The translations under genes and the position numbers were made by a program. Of a DNA stretch of 64,000 nt, positions 1-10,150 are shown in pieces. Source of the DNA: Reticulitermes lucifugus (Eukaryota; Arthropoda; Insecta; Blattodea; Rhinotermitidae); assembly GCA_026260175.1 (NCBI GenBank), contig JAKCWW010000439.1, forward strand, positions 20,891 through 84,890, read 5' to 3'. Positions within the stretch are counted from its first letter, which is position 1, and every line of letters starts with the position of its first letter. Under the pieces are notes generated by a model that was given only the letters and a program-made list of their open reading frames with translations, ran no database searches and was not told where the DNA came from.

Positions 1-876
1 AACCTCCTGGAACCCTAAGGGCCTGTCCAGGCCTGTAATGGGATTGCTTTACCTTTTACCCTGCGGGTTAGCTGATTTTAAAAGAGTATGGTTCACTGAC
101 CAAGCGCTTCTTATTCTTTACTATTATTATTATCATTATTATTACTTTGTGCTAGTTTTGTTCCTGGCCTTTGCGCTGTTAACCTAGCACTTTAATAAAT
201 AAGAATGAATTATTATTTTAATATTATTATTTAATTCCTAGATTTAAAATACCGTACAAATGACTACAGAAGCCAAAAGTCACTCAGAATATTATAAAAT
301 TTCCTGCCCTGTTCTGTCACGTACTCCAAATGTTCGCATTTGTTTTATAACACATAATTACCGTGTACTTCAGTATATCAGGCAAATAACCCAAAAAGTA
401 CACTACATTCGTTTATGTTCCTGCTCGTATTTGTGTTCACAACAGCCTGCGATTATAAAAAAAAACAATGCGTCTATGCGAAGCAGTCGTGAGGTACCCA
501 AGCTTCAGTTGATATAGCAGACTAGACATTTGCCGACAAAGTGTTATCTGCAGGTAGTAGCACCGATTATTTTATCTAGTTGTTTATCAAGAATTTTTCA
601 AGTTTATGGCTTGTGTGCAAATTCGGCGGAAATGTGATTTCACAGATTCACTCAACACCTCATGTGCTCTACGACATAACAGTGGATCAGTAGAAGGATT
701 TTGAGTTTTATACCTATGTCTAAAATAATAGCCTCAGACGGTGCTATAATGCAGGTTATCACAATTTAAATTTCCACCACCGTGAAAACTTCAAATTTAA
801 AAAAGTTCCAGATCTCAATGCCATCTGCATTTTATATGACGTACCGCACGTGTAACCTGGGCTCTTTTATTTTCAG
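1..876. other. unassigned AT-rich DNA with a short ATT/TTA microsatellite
   Basis: No gene is seen. An imperfect (ATT)n tract lies at about 119-146. The open frame at 260-517 codes an 85-residue peptide with no recognisable domain, many cysteines and aromatics and no codon pattern suggesting selection, so I read it as chance. Confidence 0.6.
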
Positions 877-1222
877 AAAAGGTATAGTTGGACCGATTGT
901 ATGAGAAATGAAGAAGTATTGCACAGAGTCAAGGAGGAGAGGAATGTCCTACATACAATAAAAAGAAGAAAGGCTAACTGGATTGGTCGCATCTTGCGTA
1001 GGAACTGCCTTCTAAAACACGTGATTGAAGGAAAGTTAGAGGGTAGGATAGAAATGGTGGGAGACGAGGAAGAAGGCGTAAGCAGCTACTGGATGACCTT
1101 ACGGAGAAGAGAAGATACTGGAAATTGAAAGAGGAAGCACTAGGTCGCACTCTGTGGAGAACTCGCTTTGGAAGAGGCAACGGACCTGTCGTAAGACAGA
1201 CTGCAGAACGAATGAATGTATG
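877..1222 (+). mobile_element. LINE fragment, 3' end of the reverse-transcriptase ORF (family 1)
   Basis: This is the last part of a non-LTR retrotransposon ORF2, downstream of the catalytic RT domain. The peptide from about 889 reads WTDCMRNEEVLHRVKEERN, then KRRKANWIGRILRRNCLLKH and VIEGKLEGRIEM. The frame then shifts near 1060, consistent with one lost base, and continues in another frame as RRRKQLLDDLTEKRRYWKL, then ALGRTLWRTRFGRGNGPVV and RQTAE. The stop expected after RQTAE is changed to Arg. A short GAAT/GTAT tail follows at about 1205-1222, typical of LINEs that end in a short tandem repeat rather than poly(A). It is 5'-truncated and dead. Three other copies lie in this window (13161, 49141, 61152), all on the minus strand. 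The clade is uncertain; the tandem-repeat tail would fit RTE-like LINEs. Confidence 0.8.
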
Positions 1223-3060
1223 TATGGCGTTCCTTCTGAGCTTCACACAACGCTTTACCTGCAATTTACAGTGGCCATATAACAACTAAAATTAACTTTA
1301 CAAACGTTAATGCCGTCGACCAACACCAAAGCACAACGAAATCTGTTGACTTTCGCAGATGGAATATTCGAAAGAAAAAACCACAGTGCTGTCATTTAGC
1401 ACTCATTTTATGCACTTTATGAAAAGAGCACCAACAAATGTCATTTGGGAGATAGGCATTTCACTTGTCGGTAGAACGCAAACCACGTCATAATACCCTG
1501 ATACTGCATATAGCATACGGAACGGAGACACATTTATCCTTTAAAACCTGTGTCCGAGCGAGGTTACCCTGGAGGACAGAAATGTTTGTATAAAAGCACT
1601 GAACGACCTGAGTTTCAAACTCTGCTCTGGGGGAGATGAAAAGGGGTTAGGAAAGCAACAACTCCACCAAACCCCTGGGATTAATTACAAAGTAAATATA
1701 ACCTTTCAACTTTTAACTAGGAATGTAACAGAGAAAGAAGATAAGAACGAAATTCCTAAAAATAAGAGAAATGCCACACTTCTATGTTTTCGCAAGATAA
1801 AACAGACATATCCTGTACATAAAAAGTTGTACTGTCGTGTTTACGTAAGGAATTTACAAAATGTATGCCTTCCAAATATGTCAACTACCTGCAGACTCTA
1901 CAGGCCTCTTGCTGCTCGCCAAAGTTTCAAATGTTCTTAAAAGCACGAAATTACGGGGATATTTCACAGAAAACCTTTATTCCAGAGGACAACAAAGAAA
2001 TGTAAAAACTGGAACATAGCTTCTTTGGGCTGACGTCTTCAACGAGGCTGTTATGAACAGCTGTAACGAACCTGGCTCAGGAGGTTTCGCTACATGCAAC
2101 ACAGACCTGGAAGTTGTGCGAATGAATGTCGACTTTTACTTCAGTGCACTATGAAAATGAAGCACCATCATAAATTGTGGATGTGTCTATATAAAGTTCA
2201 GCTTTTACTGACAAAGTTTGAGGGGTGGGTGTGTCGAAAGGTGGTTTTTGATTGCAATATAAACCTGTACTATTACACCCCAAGAGGATGTCAAACTCAT
2301 TTCATATATAGAGTCAGACATTTTCGTATATCTAACAGGAAATGAGATCAAGGAAAGCGGGCATGTCATGGCCGTGCATTTCACGTTGCCTCCGTAGCCA
2401 GGCGATGCCATAAATCAGGTATTTTGACACTGCGCCAGCGACACAATGCAACTATTACAAAGACAATTAAAACTTATAATTAACAGGGCAAAATTAATCA
2501 ACGAATTGGTTTCTAAAATATACTTGTTTCCCTTTTACATTTTACTATTTGGAAACAAAACGAGAGACAAGTTTTACACAACGACATAAATGTGGCGATT
2601 TTTAACAGCGTCCACTTGACCCTTTTGCTGATGCCATTCATTACTACTTGCATTGTCCGATAAATGAGCCTCCATTAATCAAATGCACAACACGTGAAAC
2701 ACACTAAGAAAACCAACTGCGTAATCGTGACTCATCAAACATTATCATCACGCGTTCAGTAACGTCAGTCTATGCTGTCCATAATATCCGCACTACACAG
2801 CATGAACTGAGCCTTAATTGGCTCTTGCCTTGATCTCAAGGGACATGGGGGTTTGAACCGCCACCAGCACAAGTAAATTCCTTACGGTCTTTTAGGTTTC
2901 ACTCCATGTTATCAGGAAATTTATTTATGTAATTCATTACTCAGTTCCTTCCTGTTCCCTTCCACATTTTAATTTCCTCTTATGGAGGATGTCGGTAGTT
3001 TGATTGTAGGATCCCATCTCGTCGACTGTGTTTCTCTCGGTCTCTATTTGTATTTCATGT
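1223..3060. other. unassigned DNA, no gene seen
   Basis: The only suggestive signal is a box-B-like match near 2848-2862 on the minus strand, possibly a SINE relic. The open frames at 2094-2345 (+) and 2205-2411 (-) overlap each other and match nothing I recognise. Confidence 0.5.
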
Positions 3061-3084
3061 CGAGGCGAAAGAAGAAATCATGTT

Positions 3085-3200
3085 TCAGTGGAGCTGAGGC
3101 TTCTAATGGGCACATTACCCATCTCCCGGTTAACAGGTGAATGAATACACAGCACTGGTGGGATGACCATTGACAGTGTAAAACCGAAACACCCGTCCGA
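3085..3200 (-). mobile_element. possible SINE family A fragment (3' part)
   Basis: The stretch from 3138, with GAATACACAGCACTGGTGGG followed by ATGACCATTGACAGTG, resembles the 3' half of the better-preserved family A SINEs at 17086-17302, 35279-35410 and 54557-54716, where an AATGAAT step precedes a CTGGTGGAATG-like block. The copy is short and diverged, so the call is tentative. Confidence 0.35.
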
Positions 3201-3454
3201 AATCGCACTTTATCTGCCATTAATCCAAAATAGGCTACCACGAGAACGAACCTTGGCCTTCGCAGTAAGAAGCCGGCGAATAATCGCCATGTTGTCTTAC
3301 ACTAAACCATTTTTGACGCACAGAGACAGATCCACCAAACCGGATGGAGTTTATCTATCAGCCCAGTCTAAGACACTCAGCGCACTAATACTGCTAGTAT
3401 AGTAAATATACCCTCAAATTAATATCTCGCTCAGTAATTATAGGTCACCTGATG

Positions 3455-3605
3455 GGCGATGTGTTACAGTTCTGGTGTGGCCACAGCTTTGAGGCTGATT
3501 CTGGGGTCCACCATTTCCCTATCCAGTCGGCATATTACTCGAGACTTTTTCTCAAGTAATGAAGTGGCCGGAGCGTGAGGATGACCACTCACCTTCATGT
3601 AACAA
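3455..3605 (+). mobile_element. SINE family B fragment (3' body)
   Basis: The segment aligns by eye with the 3' body of the SINE at 16798-17032. A GATTCTGGGGTCCACC block is followed by ACTTTTTCTCAAGTAATGAA, then GTGGCCGGAGCGTGAGGAT and GACCACTCACC. The tRNA-like head is missing or unrecognisable. Confidence 0.45.
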
Positions 3606-4354
3606 TGAAGTTACAAATGCGAAGGGCTGTGTGTGCTCTTAATTTAATTCTAAACCAAATTCAATACACTGCCGATGGTTTCCTTTTTCATTTCTTCCTT
3701 TTCCAACAAATCAACTTCATTCGCATAGACCGCACACTGGCATAATCCATTCACTTCCAACCCCGACTTTCTTGGCCTCCCTTATTGGAGTATTGTAAAG
3801 TGAAACTAAAAAGCAATAGTGGTAAACTGTCTCCTTGTTTCGAAGTTAATAACAGACGTTGAAAAACAATTCCGAATTCACGAACACTACGCAAAGAATG
3901 TTCGAATATCAATACACGTTGAAGCCCACGGGGTAGTTCCACGACTTCGACAAACATGTGCAATCTGTTGCAAATTCCGGAGACGCAATATTAAACTTTT
4001 GCTTGGCTTGGTTCTACCGCCCCTTTGCGATGAAGCCATGATAAATAACATTCTCGCATGTCCGACCCAAAGAAGAACGACAGACATTTCCAGCATTTTC
4101 TGATCTATTGATTTCAATTTTTTCTCATTAAACATCACCAAATAAAAAAAAAATCTTTTTTAACTGCATGAAGTTTAGAATGACGACACAGAGTATGAAG
4201 AAGTAACATTCAACCCTATAAAAAGCTAAGCAAAAAATTAGTGTTGGTGTTAGGCTTCTTTAAAATAACCATGTACCATATACGTTCTGTATTTCTTCAC
4301 TTGTTCTTCTCCTTATTCTTCTTCTCCTCCCCCCTTCAGTTCATGGATTAGCAA
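3606..4354. other. unassigned DNA left of the hAT relic
   Basis: A 94-residue open frame at 3819-4103 (+) has no recognised domain and overlaps an equally open minus-strand frame at 3887-4141. I do not call it a gene. Confidence 0.5.
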
Positions 4355-5181
4355 CAGTGGGAACCGGTGGGCCGAATGTGCCAGGGGGAGCCAGATATCA
4401 GATGAGAAATATATATATACTCGTATATTAAAACCGAAAAACAGAAAAAATAATGAAGACAGAAATGAGTATGTTATGTATTGTAGCCTTAAGCAACACA
4501 ATGTCAACTGCACAAGACGGTCGGCCTTTTAAAAGCTATGAATTTTTGACGCGTTATTTGTTCGCTGTAGCGAAGGTAGTGTGTCCAGATACGAAGGAAG
4601 GTCTAAAGACGTCAAACTCTCTGCCCAGTCTTGGGCTTCGATCAGACTTAACTTACGAGTACGTTGCTAGCAACTTCATTTGATTGTTACGCAGCTGCAT
4701 TGGCTAGAACTAACAACGGCAGAGACATTGCACAATTCATGACATATATTCTTGATACTGATAGCGTGCTTCAGTGTTTACGACGAGCTTGACAATTTGT
4801 GCATCTTGAAAAGCATGTGACTGGCGAAGCGTTGTTCCTGAAAGTAATTTAACAATTGCGTCTGTGGATTTGGGCTCGGAAATAATTAACAGATGTGACA
4901 ACCGATGGTGGCGGAAATATATATGGCTCTAAGACCTGCGTAGTAGGACGAATCTGCGACATAATTATGCATGTCGGCTCTGACAATCCGACGGAGTTTC
5001 ACTGCATTATTAATCAACAGGCATAGAGGTGTAATTTTTTATATGGAGATAGAAGATTTATAGACACTGTGATTTTAACTGTGGACTATATGCGATGCAA
5101 TGGTTTAAACCAACGTCAGTTCCAGCATTTTGTGAAAGAGCTTATTATGATGTGTTCTACTACTTGACAGTAATATTTCCC

Positions 5182-5211
<30 letters not shown>
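5182..5211. repeat. (AAT)n microsatellite, probable LINE 3' tail
   Basis: A near-perfect AAT array of about ten units lies at the 3' boundary of the antisense LINE fragment inside the hAT relic. Its position suggests it arrived as the LINE tail rather than growing from host sequence. Confidence 0.85.
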
Positions 5212-5212
<1 letters not shown>

Positions 5213-5890
5213 TAGAGTTCAGTTCCTTTCAATATTTGGGACTACCTACCGATTAATACAAGGTGGTCACGTTGGTAGCCCTTCGCCATTAGATAATATG
5301 ATATTTACAAATCTTATTAAACAAATTATATTTAAATCCGTGTAAATATTGGCCTCAGTCTATTATATTTATTTCAACATTTTCTTCCATGCAGTCTCCT
5401 CGTTCACATTCATCCATTTTTACTTAATATTTTTCTCCAATTTCTAGTTTCTAAACAGTTCAGTAAGGCGTGTTTGACAGCCTCTTCACCTAACTACGAG
5501 TACATCGGGCATTTTCCTTTATCTGCTTTCTTTCTGATTCCTTTCAACTTCCACACTCCTGTTAACAACCACGCTACACCTCTTCTTTCTTCCATCCTAG
5601 TGCAACATTCTATATATGGTCTTTTATTCCAGCTAAATTTCATGTCTCGATACAATGCTAATTAACTCTATCGAGACATTTTAGCTATCCTTTCTGTCTT
5701 TCTATATAATTACAGCTGTCTTTACATCTTCAGTATTTCTCCTCAATTACATTCATGTTGCTTCATCCACACAAATGCTAGTTCAATACTATACAGTTCC
5801 CTTTCAACCCCTTAGTCCAACTTCTGACACTCGTATTACTCAGCTCCCAATCATAATACTGCTTTACCGAATCTTCTATAACAGACGTCC
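5182..5890 (-). mobile_element. 5'-truncated LINE fragment inserted antisense into the hAT relic
   Basis: On the minus strand the translation contains KFSWNKRPYIECCTRMEERR, GVAWLLTGVWKLKGIRKK, ADKGKCPMYS, GEEAVKHALLNCLETRNWRK and, in another frame, KWMNVNEETAWKKMLK. This resembles the C-terminal region of a LINE ORF2 with a CPxC...H...C knuckle (CPMYS...H...C here, so partly lost). An (AAT)n tract at 5182-5211 on the plus strand lies exactly at its 3' end and is best read as the LINE's own (ATT)n tail. The hAT reading resumes at about 5893, so both borders are visible. It carries a frameshift and stops. Confidence 0.65.
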
Positions 5891-6617
5891 CTGCAGAAGC
5901 GTAGCGTTATTAGATTTTTTCTTTTGCGAACTGCTATAGATTTTCGTGGCGCAAAAGGGTTAAAATATACACAATTGTATGATGGAAAATGGGCCATGTT
6001 TTCTGTTTTTATTGTGGACATAACTTATTTTAATGAAACCAGTATAAAATTTCAAAGAAAGATAAATTACTATGTGACATGATTTCTGAAGTGATGGTCT
6101 TTGAAACGAAATTCAGCCTACTGCACAAACATATCAGAGACTTGCAAAACAGTTTTCGAATCTTCAACCCCATCTGGTGACGGGCAGCCGCTGAAAGACA
6201 AGTTACTTGGCGTCATTCAAAAACACGAAAATGAATTTTCGTCAAAGTTCGGACTTTTTAAACAACAAGACGAATAAAAATCCGCATATATAAAAAACCC
6301 TTTCGCCATTGGGACTGACCAGGTTCCAGTGCAAACGCAAAAGGCGAAAATGAATAACAAATAATGACACTGTAACAGACGTTTTCACCGGGCGAAATAT
6401 ACAGCAATGTGACGACAGCCTGCCTGAAAATTTCAATGCCATCAGAATTTCACGAAGAAAATGCTAATAGTATCTGGCAGCACTTACATCTGCGGAAAAG
6501 CGTTTTGGGTCATGCACTTTAGAAAAAAAGTAAATTTGGTTTCCCGACTTACTTATTTACACATGCGGGCCATGGTATGACTTTCTATTTCAAGTTTCAG
6601 CAAGTTTAAATTAACCT

Positions 6618-6830
6618 TGATTTCAGGCTCCCGCCGCGTTGTTGATAAGATCTGCGCTCTTCTGGGATATTACGCGGCGTCGTGTTGTAATTGTTTGCCG
6701 ACGTTTTGGGACAACGTATCGGTCCCATCTTCACAGTTCAAGATGGGACCGATACGTTGTCCCGAATTGGTAAACAATTACCACACGACGCCGCGTAAAA
6801 TCCCAGAAGAGCGCAGATCTCAAGTTTCAA
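6618..6830. mobile_element. palindromic foldback element, long form
   Basis: Arms at about 6648-6731 and 6740-6820 are reverse complements around a centre near 6735. The left arm runs from AGATCTGCGCTCTTCTGGGA through ATTACGCGGCGTCGTGTTGT to GACAACGTATCGGTCCCATC; the right arm mirrors it with a few mismatches and a small deletion. A leader TGATTTCAGGCTCCCGCCGC at 6618 precedes the left arm and also occurs beside the shorter copy at 32341. The peptide readable across it is repeat-derived. The almost loop-free structure suggests a TIR-only, non-autonomous DNA element; the family is not known to me. It sits about 35 bp after the last hAT block. Confidence 0.8.
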
Positions 6831-7315
6831 TTACTTGGTAAACATCCCTAATCTCTCAACTGAGACGACAATTTTTATAACAGTATGTTTGAAATTAAGA
6901 AGTACAAATTTTACGTCTGTGAAATAAATAAAAAACTGGTGCTGCTACATCATCTCTCATTTCATTTTCATAAAACTCCTACTTATCTCACTATCAGCGT
7001 ACAAGCGGCCCATTTTGCGAAGCTGAAAGTCGAATAAAGCCAGAACGTGCCAGAAGGTTGATGACCACTGGATTGGACCAACAGTCTGTTCTGGCGACAG
7101 AATGGCCATAGATCTTATGGCTGTACAAGTACTATTCTGTCTTCGTTGGAATTCCTGTACCTTGTATGCCATTTGCGTGAATGCAGAAATGTTATGTGGA
7201 AACACGGTGAAGATCGTGCTTCGTTATATTAGAAAAAATATATCTGTGTCTAACTCAGTTTAATGTTACAGATTTTTTAGATCTCACAAAGTGACAATGA
7301 TGACTACGTATTCTT
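6831..7315. other. unassigned DNA, no gene seen
   Basis: A minus-strand open frame at 6957-7205 (82 residues) has no recognised domain. Confidence 0.5.
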
Positions 7316-7319
7316 CGCA

Positions 7320-7460
7320 GTAACGTCTGCAGGCTGGTGTAATTTATTGACGTTTCAGAGGAAACCTCTGCCTCAATCTACCCTGAAGATGAAAGAAGCA
7401 GATTCCTCCAAAAGGCCGGTATGTTTTTAACACACTACATTGCGTCACATCCGAGAACAC
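7320..7460 (+). repeat. dispersed repeat family D, fragment
   Basis: Translation gives STLKMKEADSSKRPVCF at about 7377-7430, similar to STLKMEAVRSSE in the fuller copy at 59620-59875. These pseudo-coding strings belong to a dispersed repeat that I have met in insect assemblies but cannot assign to a transposon class. Confidence 0.4.
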
Positions 7461-8664
7461 GGCAACATTAAAATCTTGTGTTACCTAAATGGAATTATAC
7501 AAACCTTTCATTCATTTTCGTAATAACAGAGTTGTTACAAAACACAGGCGGTATTTCTGTGACTGTCCTATCAGCTACATAGAACATCTCTCAAATTGTG
7601 ACGCAGTTACTAAAATCACCGCATCAAAACAAATCGCTGACAGGGATTATCGATATTTATATCTCTGGGTTCTGTAAGTAATTATGTATTGCCTGTTGTT
7701 GTTGCAATAAATTACGTGTCTCAGCGTGTGACTCGACCCAGAAACACGGTGACCAACTTCAGCGTGTCTAGCTGGCCTTCACGACAGAGATCTTAGCTCA
7801 TCTGCAGCAGTAGCATTGCAGTGCTAACTTATGGTAATTGGTTACAGCATCCAGCGCTCGCACGCCCGCTTGTAAGGACGACACAAAGAGAACCGAAGAG
7901 AAAGTATTCGAAGTGCCAACTATGTACATAAGGATGAACAAATTGTTGGGTATGACAATGAGGATAAACATCAGAACGCTTAAGTTATGTAACATGAAAA
8001 CAGATGTGAAGATATTATGAATTTAAAGAATAATAAATAATGTACAGTATTACAAACGACTGACAAAACGCTGAAATTATTCTACAGAAGAACGAATATT
8101 AAATTTAATAGTTCGGATTAAAACAATTATGAATGTAAAGAAGGGTAAACTAAATGTCGAGAATTACCAAATATTAGCATAGAAACTCTAAAGTACGTAA
8201 CACCAAAACGGATGATAATACGATTATGAGATACGAGGGTTCCAGATTACGTTCAACGAAAGAGTAACTCGTATTCTGGAAGCACAGTTTTCGAATTTGT
8301 GTGGTGTCAGCAGCTGATCATGACAGGTTTCCCGTGATTTTACCCTACATCTCCAGCATATGGCAAGATGATACCTTGAAACAGATCATGAACACCTTCT
8401 TCTAGACTGCTTATTACTGATAATCAGCTTACCATTCTGTTCTATTCTATTTTCATATTCTATTCCGTGGATATGGGAAATCGCAAATATATACATATAT
8501 TATCAAAGAGCATGAGACAGGAAGATAGATTGGCAATATCGAAGTTTTGATTTTAAAAACGTGGTTCATTCTTCAGATTAAATGCAAGAAATAAAGAAAC
8601 GATAATATTTATTGGTAAATTGCGAACGTTTATTCAATTCTGTAGGGCTTTAACGGTGCTGTAA
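7461..8664. other. unassigned AT-rich DNA
   Basis: Overlapping open frames on both strands near 7798-8020 and a 62-residue frame at 7489-7677 show no domain. No structured RNA or repeat was recognised. Confidence 0.5.
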
Positions 8665-8894
8665 GACAGAAAGCATTCTTCTTTCTTTAGACTTTGTTCA
8701 TCATTTATAACATTATTAAAACAGCGTTTGGAAAGCCGACTTTCTCTATGTCCTCAGGTACAAGCCTGTCTAATGGTCCACCAGATTAGAATTGTCTCTT
8801 AGGACGGAAGGAGGGCTGGCTTCCGAAAATTAGGGTTTTAAATATATGGTGATGGACAAAGTCCCAAAAAAGAAGAGTTCTTTAGAACGGAAAC
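8665..8894 (+). repeat. dispersed repeat family E, copy 1
   Basis: This segment and 27560-27838 share ordered blocks: a TTTGGAAAGCCGACTTTCTC-like start, a central GGTCCACC/GGTGGACC block, GGAAGGAGGGCTGGCTTCC, and AAAGTCCCAAAAAAGAAGAG near the end. The copies differ by an internal length change of about 40-50 bp and by many substitutions. No tRNA head, coding capacity or poly(A) tail was recognised. The class is unknown. Confidence 0.5.
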
Positions 8895-9821
8895 ATTGAG
8901 TTTTTAATTTAGAAACGCAAGACTTACTGGCAGAATAAGCTTGAAAAATAAGAATACTAACACATTAATTTGGAAGACGAAACTGCATTTTATGCCACTC
9001 TCTGTGTTCATTCCTTATAATTTATCCTATTTTTCTTCTCTTTGAGCAACTTCCTGCCACACAGGATGCCACAAATTATCATCTTCAGAATCATACATGG
9101 CACTAGAACTGCAGCACTTCTTAAACAGGAATATTGGCGGAAGTTACGTCACAAAAATCAAGCACTCAGAAAGCTGTGGCTGGCTGAACACAAAACAGGG
9201 GACAGGCGTCAAGCGAGATTATGAAGACAGTATAAATTTCTCAGTATAATTATTACGACATATGGCCAAACACAGCTATGAGAGAAATACGGTAACATCT
9301 CATTCAAAACAGCATCGTTAACTAATCAAACCCTCTTCCTCTGTACCAACCCACCTACTCAAAAGAATGTTCTGTGTCTAATTTCAGACCCACTACCTCC
9401 TTTCTGTAAGGCACCCATTGTAGAAACTAGTACCGACGTACCGATGCAGGAAGTTCAATCCTCGTACTTGATATAATCTCTCCGTTAGTAAATTATCGCG
9501 ACTGAGGTTCCAGTACTTGTCGATCTTTCACGAATAATTTTGAGGTAGCACCTTCAGAACGGTCACGACTGCTTCCTTCGGCATGAGTCTTTCTTCATCA
9601 CTGACAACAATACTATCGTTCAAGCTAAATAATCTCCGTAGCACAGAAAGTGACTAGTAGTAAACTATGAAATTTTAAACAGCAGCATCAGCCGACCTTA
9701 ATGATATAATTATCATACTAACAGAACCTGCATCTTAAAGAATATAATTTATGTATTACGCAACGTTCTCCAACCTCCTGTTACGTCCTCCCAATTAAAT
9801 ATTTCCATGAAGCAGAAACCT
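8895..9821. other. unassigned DNA, no gene seen
   Basis: The open frame at 9042-9224 (60 residues) is lysine/arginine-rich with no recognisable domain. Nothing else stands out. Confidence 0.5.
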
Positions 9822-10150
9822 TCCTGAGAAGCTGAGAGTTCCTCAGGTGGTCAGGAAACTCAACGCATTGTGTGCAACCCGAAAGTTAATTTCCGTATTT
9901 AGAACAACCCACAATTTGTCCCAATCTAGAGCCAGATGAATCCAGTCCAAAAACTTCCATCATATTGCTTTAAGAACCGTTTTAATATTATCCCCCCATC
10001 TAAGCCTAAGTCTTTCAAACGTACTGTCTCCCACACAGATCCAAGTATTTTCCTCAACAATAATTTTTAAACGTCTTCAATCGATATTCCTCCCTTAGGT
10101 TGAGCGACAAAGTTACTCATCCACATAAAACAACAAGCAAAGTTATAATT
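9822..10150 (-). mobile_element. LINE fragment, C-terminal tail of ORF2 (family 2)
   Basis: On the minus strand the decayed translation follows the RT C-terminal pattern of this family: LLVVLCG (from LPVVLYGxETW), LRLKDLGLDG, then FWTGFIWL and a region matching the RWRxLVNxxLNLRVP block (WVVLNTEINFRVAH-like), ending in a GEFLDHL-like match at about 9850. Several frame changes and stops are present. Related fragments lie on the plus strand at 15936, 46045 and 52135. Confidence 0.55.

Larger units (their letters stand above)
4355..6585 (+). mobile_element. decayed hAT DNA transposon (GTF2IRD2/ZBED-like transposase), split by a LINE insertion
   Basis: A hAT-superfamily transposase can be followed in order through several broken frames. 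The N-terminal part, AQDGRPFKSYEFLTRYLFAV then AKVVCPDTKEGLKT, is at 4516-4614. At about 4773-4830 FSVYDELDNLCILKSM matches the post-catalytic beta strand. VTTDGGGNIYGSK at 4895-4933 carries the second catalytic Asp (codon 4904). EFHCIINQQA and VDYMRCNGLNQRQFQHFVKE follow to about 5140. After the insertion come LRTAIDF (about 5925), KGLKYTQLYDGKWAM, VFIVDITYFNET, KDKLLCDMISEVMVFETKF (6058-6114), and at 6461-6583 MLIVSGSTYICGKAFWVM with VSRLTYLHMRAMV. In the family the last block reads STYxCE; here the catalytic Glu is Gly (GGA at 6494), and the region that should hold the first catalytic Asp (DESTD) is unrecognisable. A CAGTGGGAACCGGTGGGCC at 4355 looks like a hAT terminal inverted repeat; no matching 3' end was found. 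The element is dead and old. Confidence 0.75.

Noticed and set aside
2841-2930. tRNA-like box B GGCGGTTCAAACCC on the minus strand
   Set aside because: No box A at the right spacing and no cloverleaf; at most a SINE relic.
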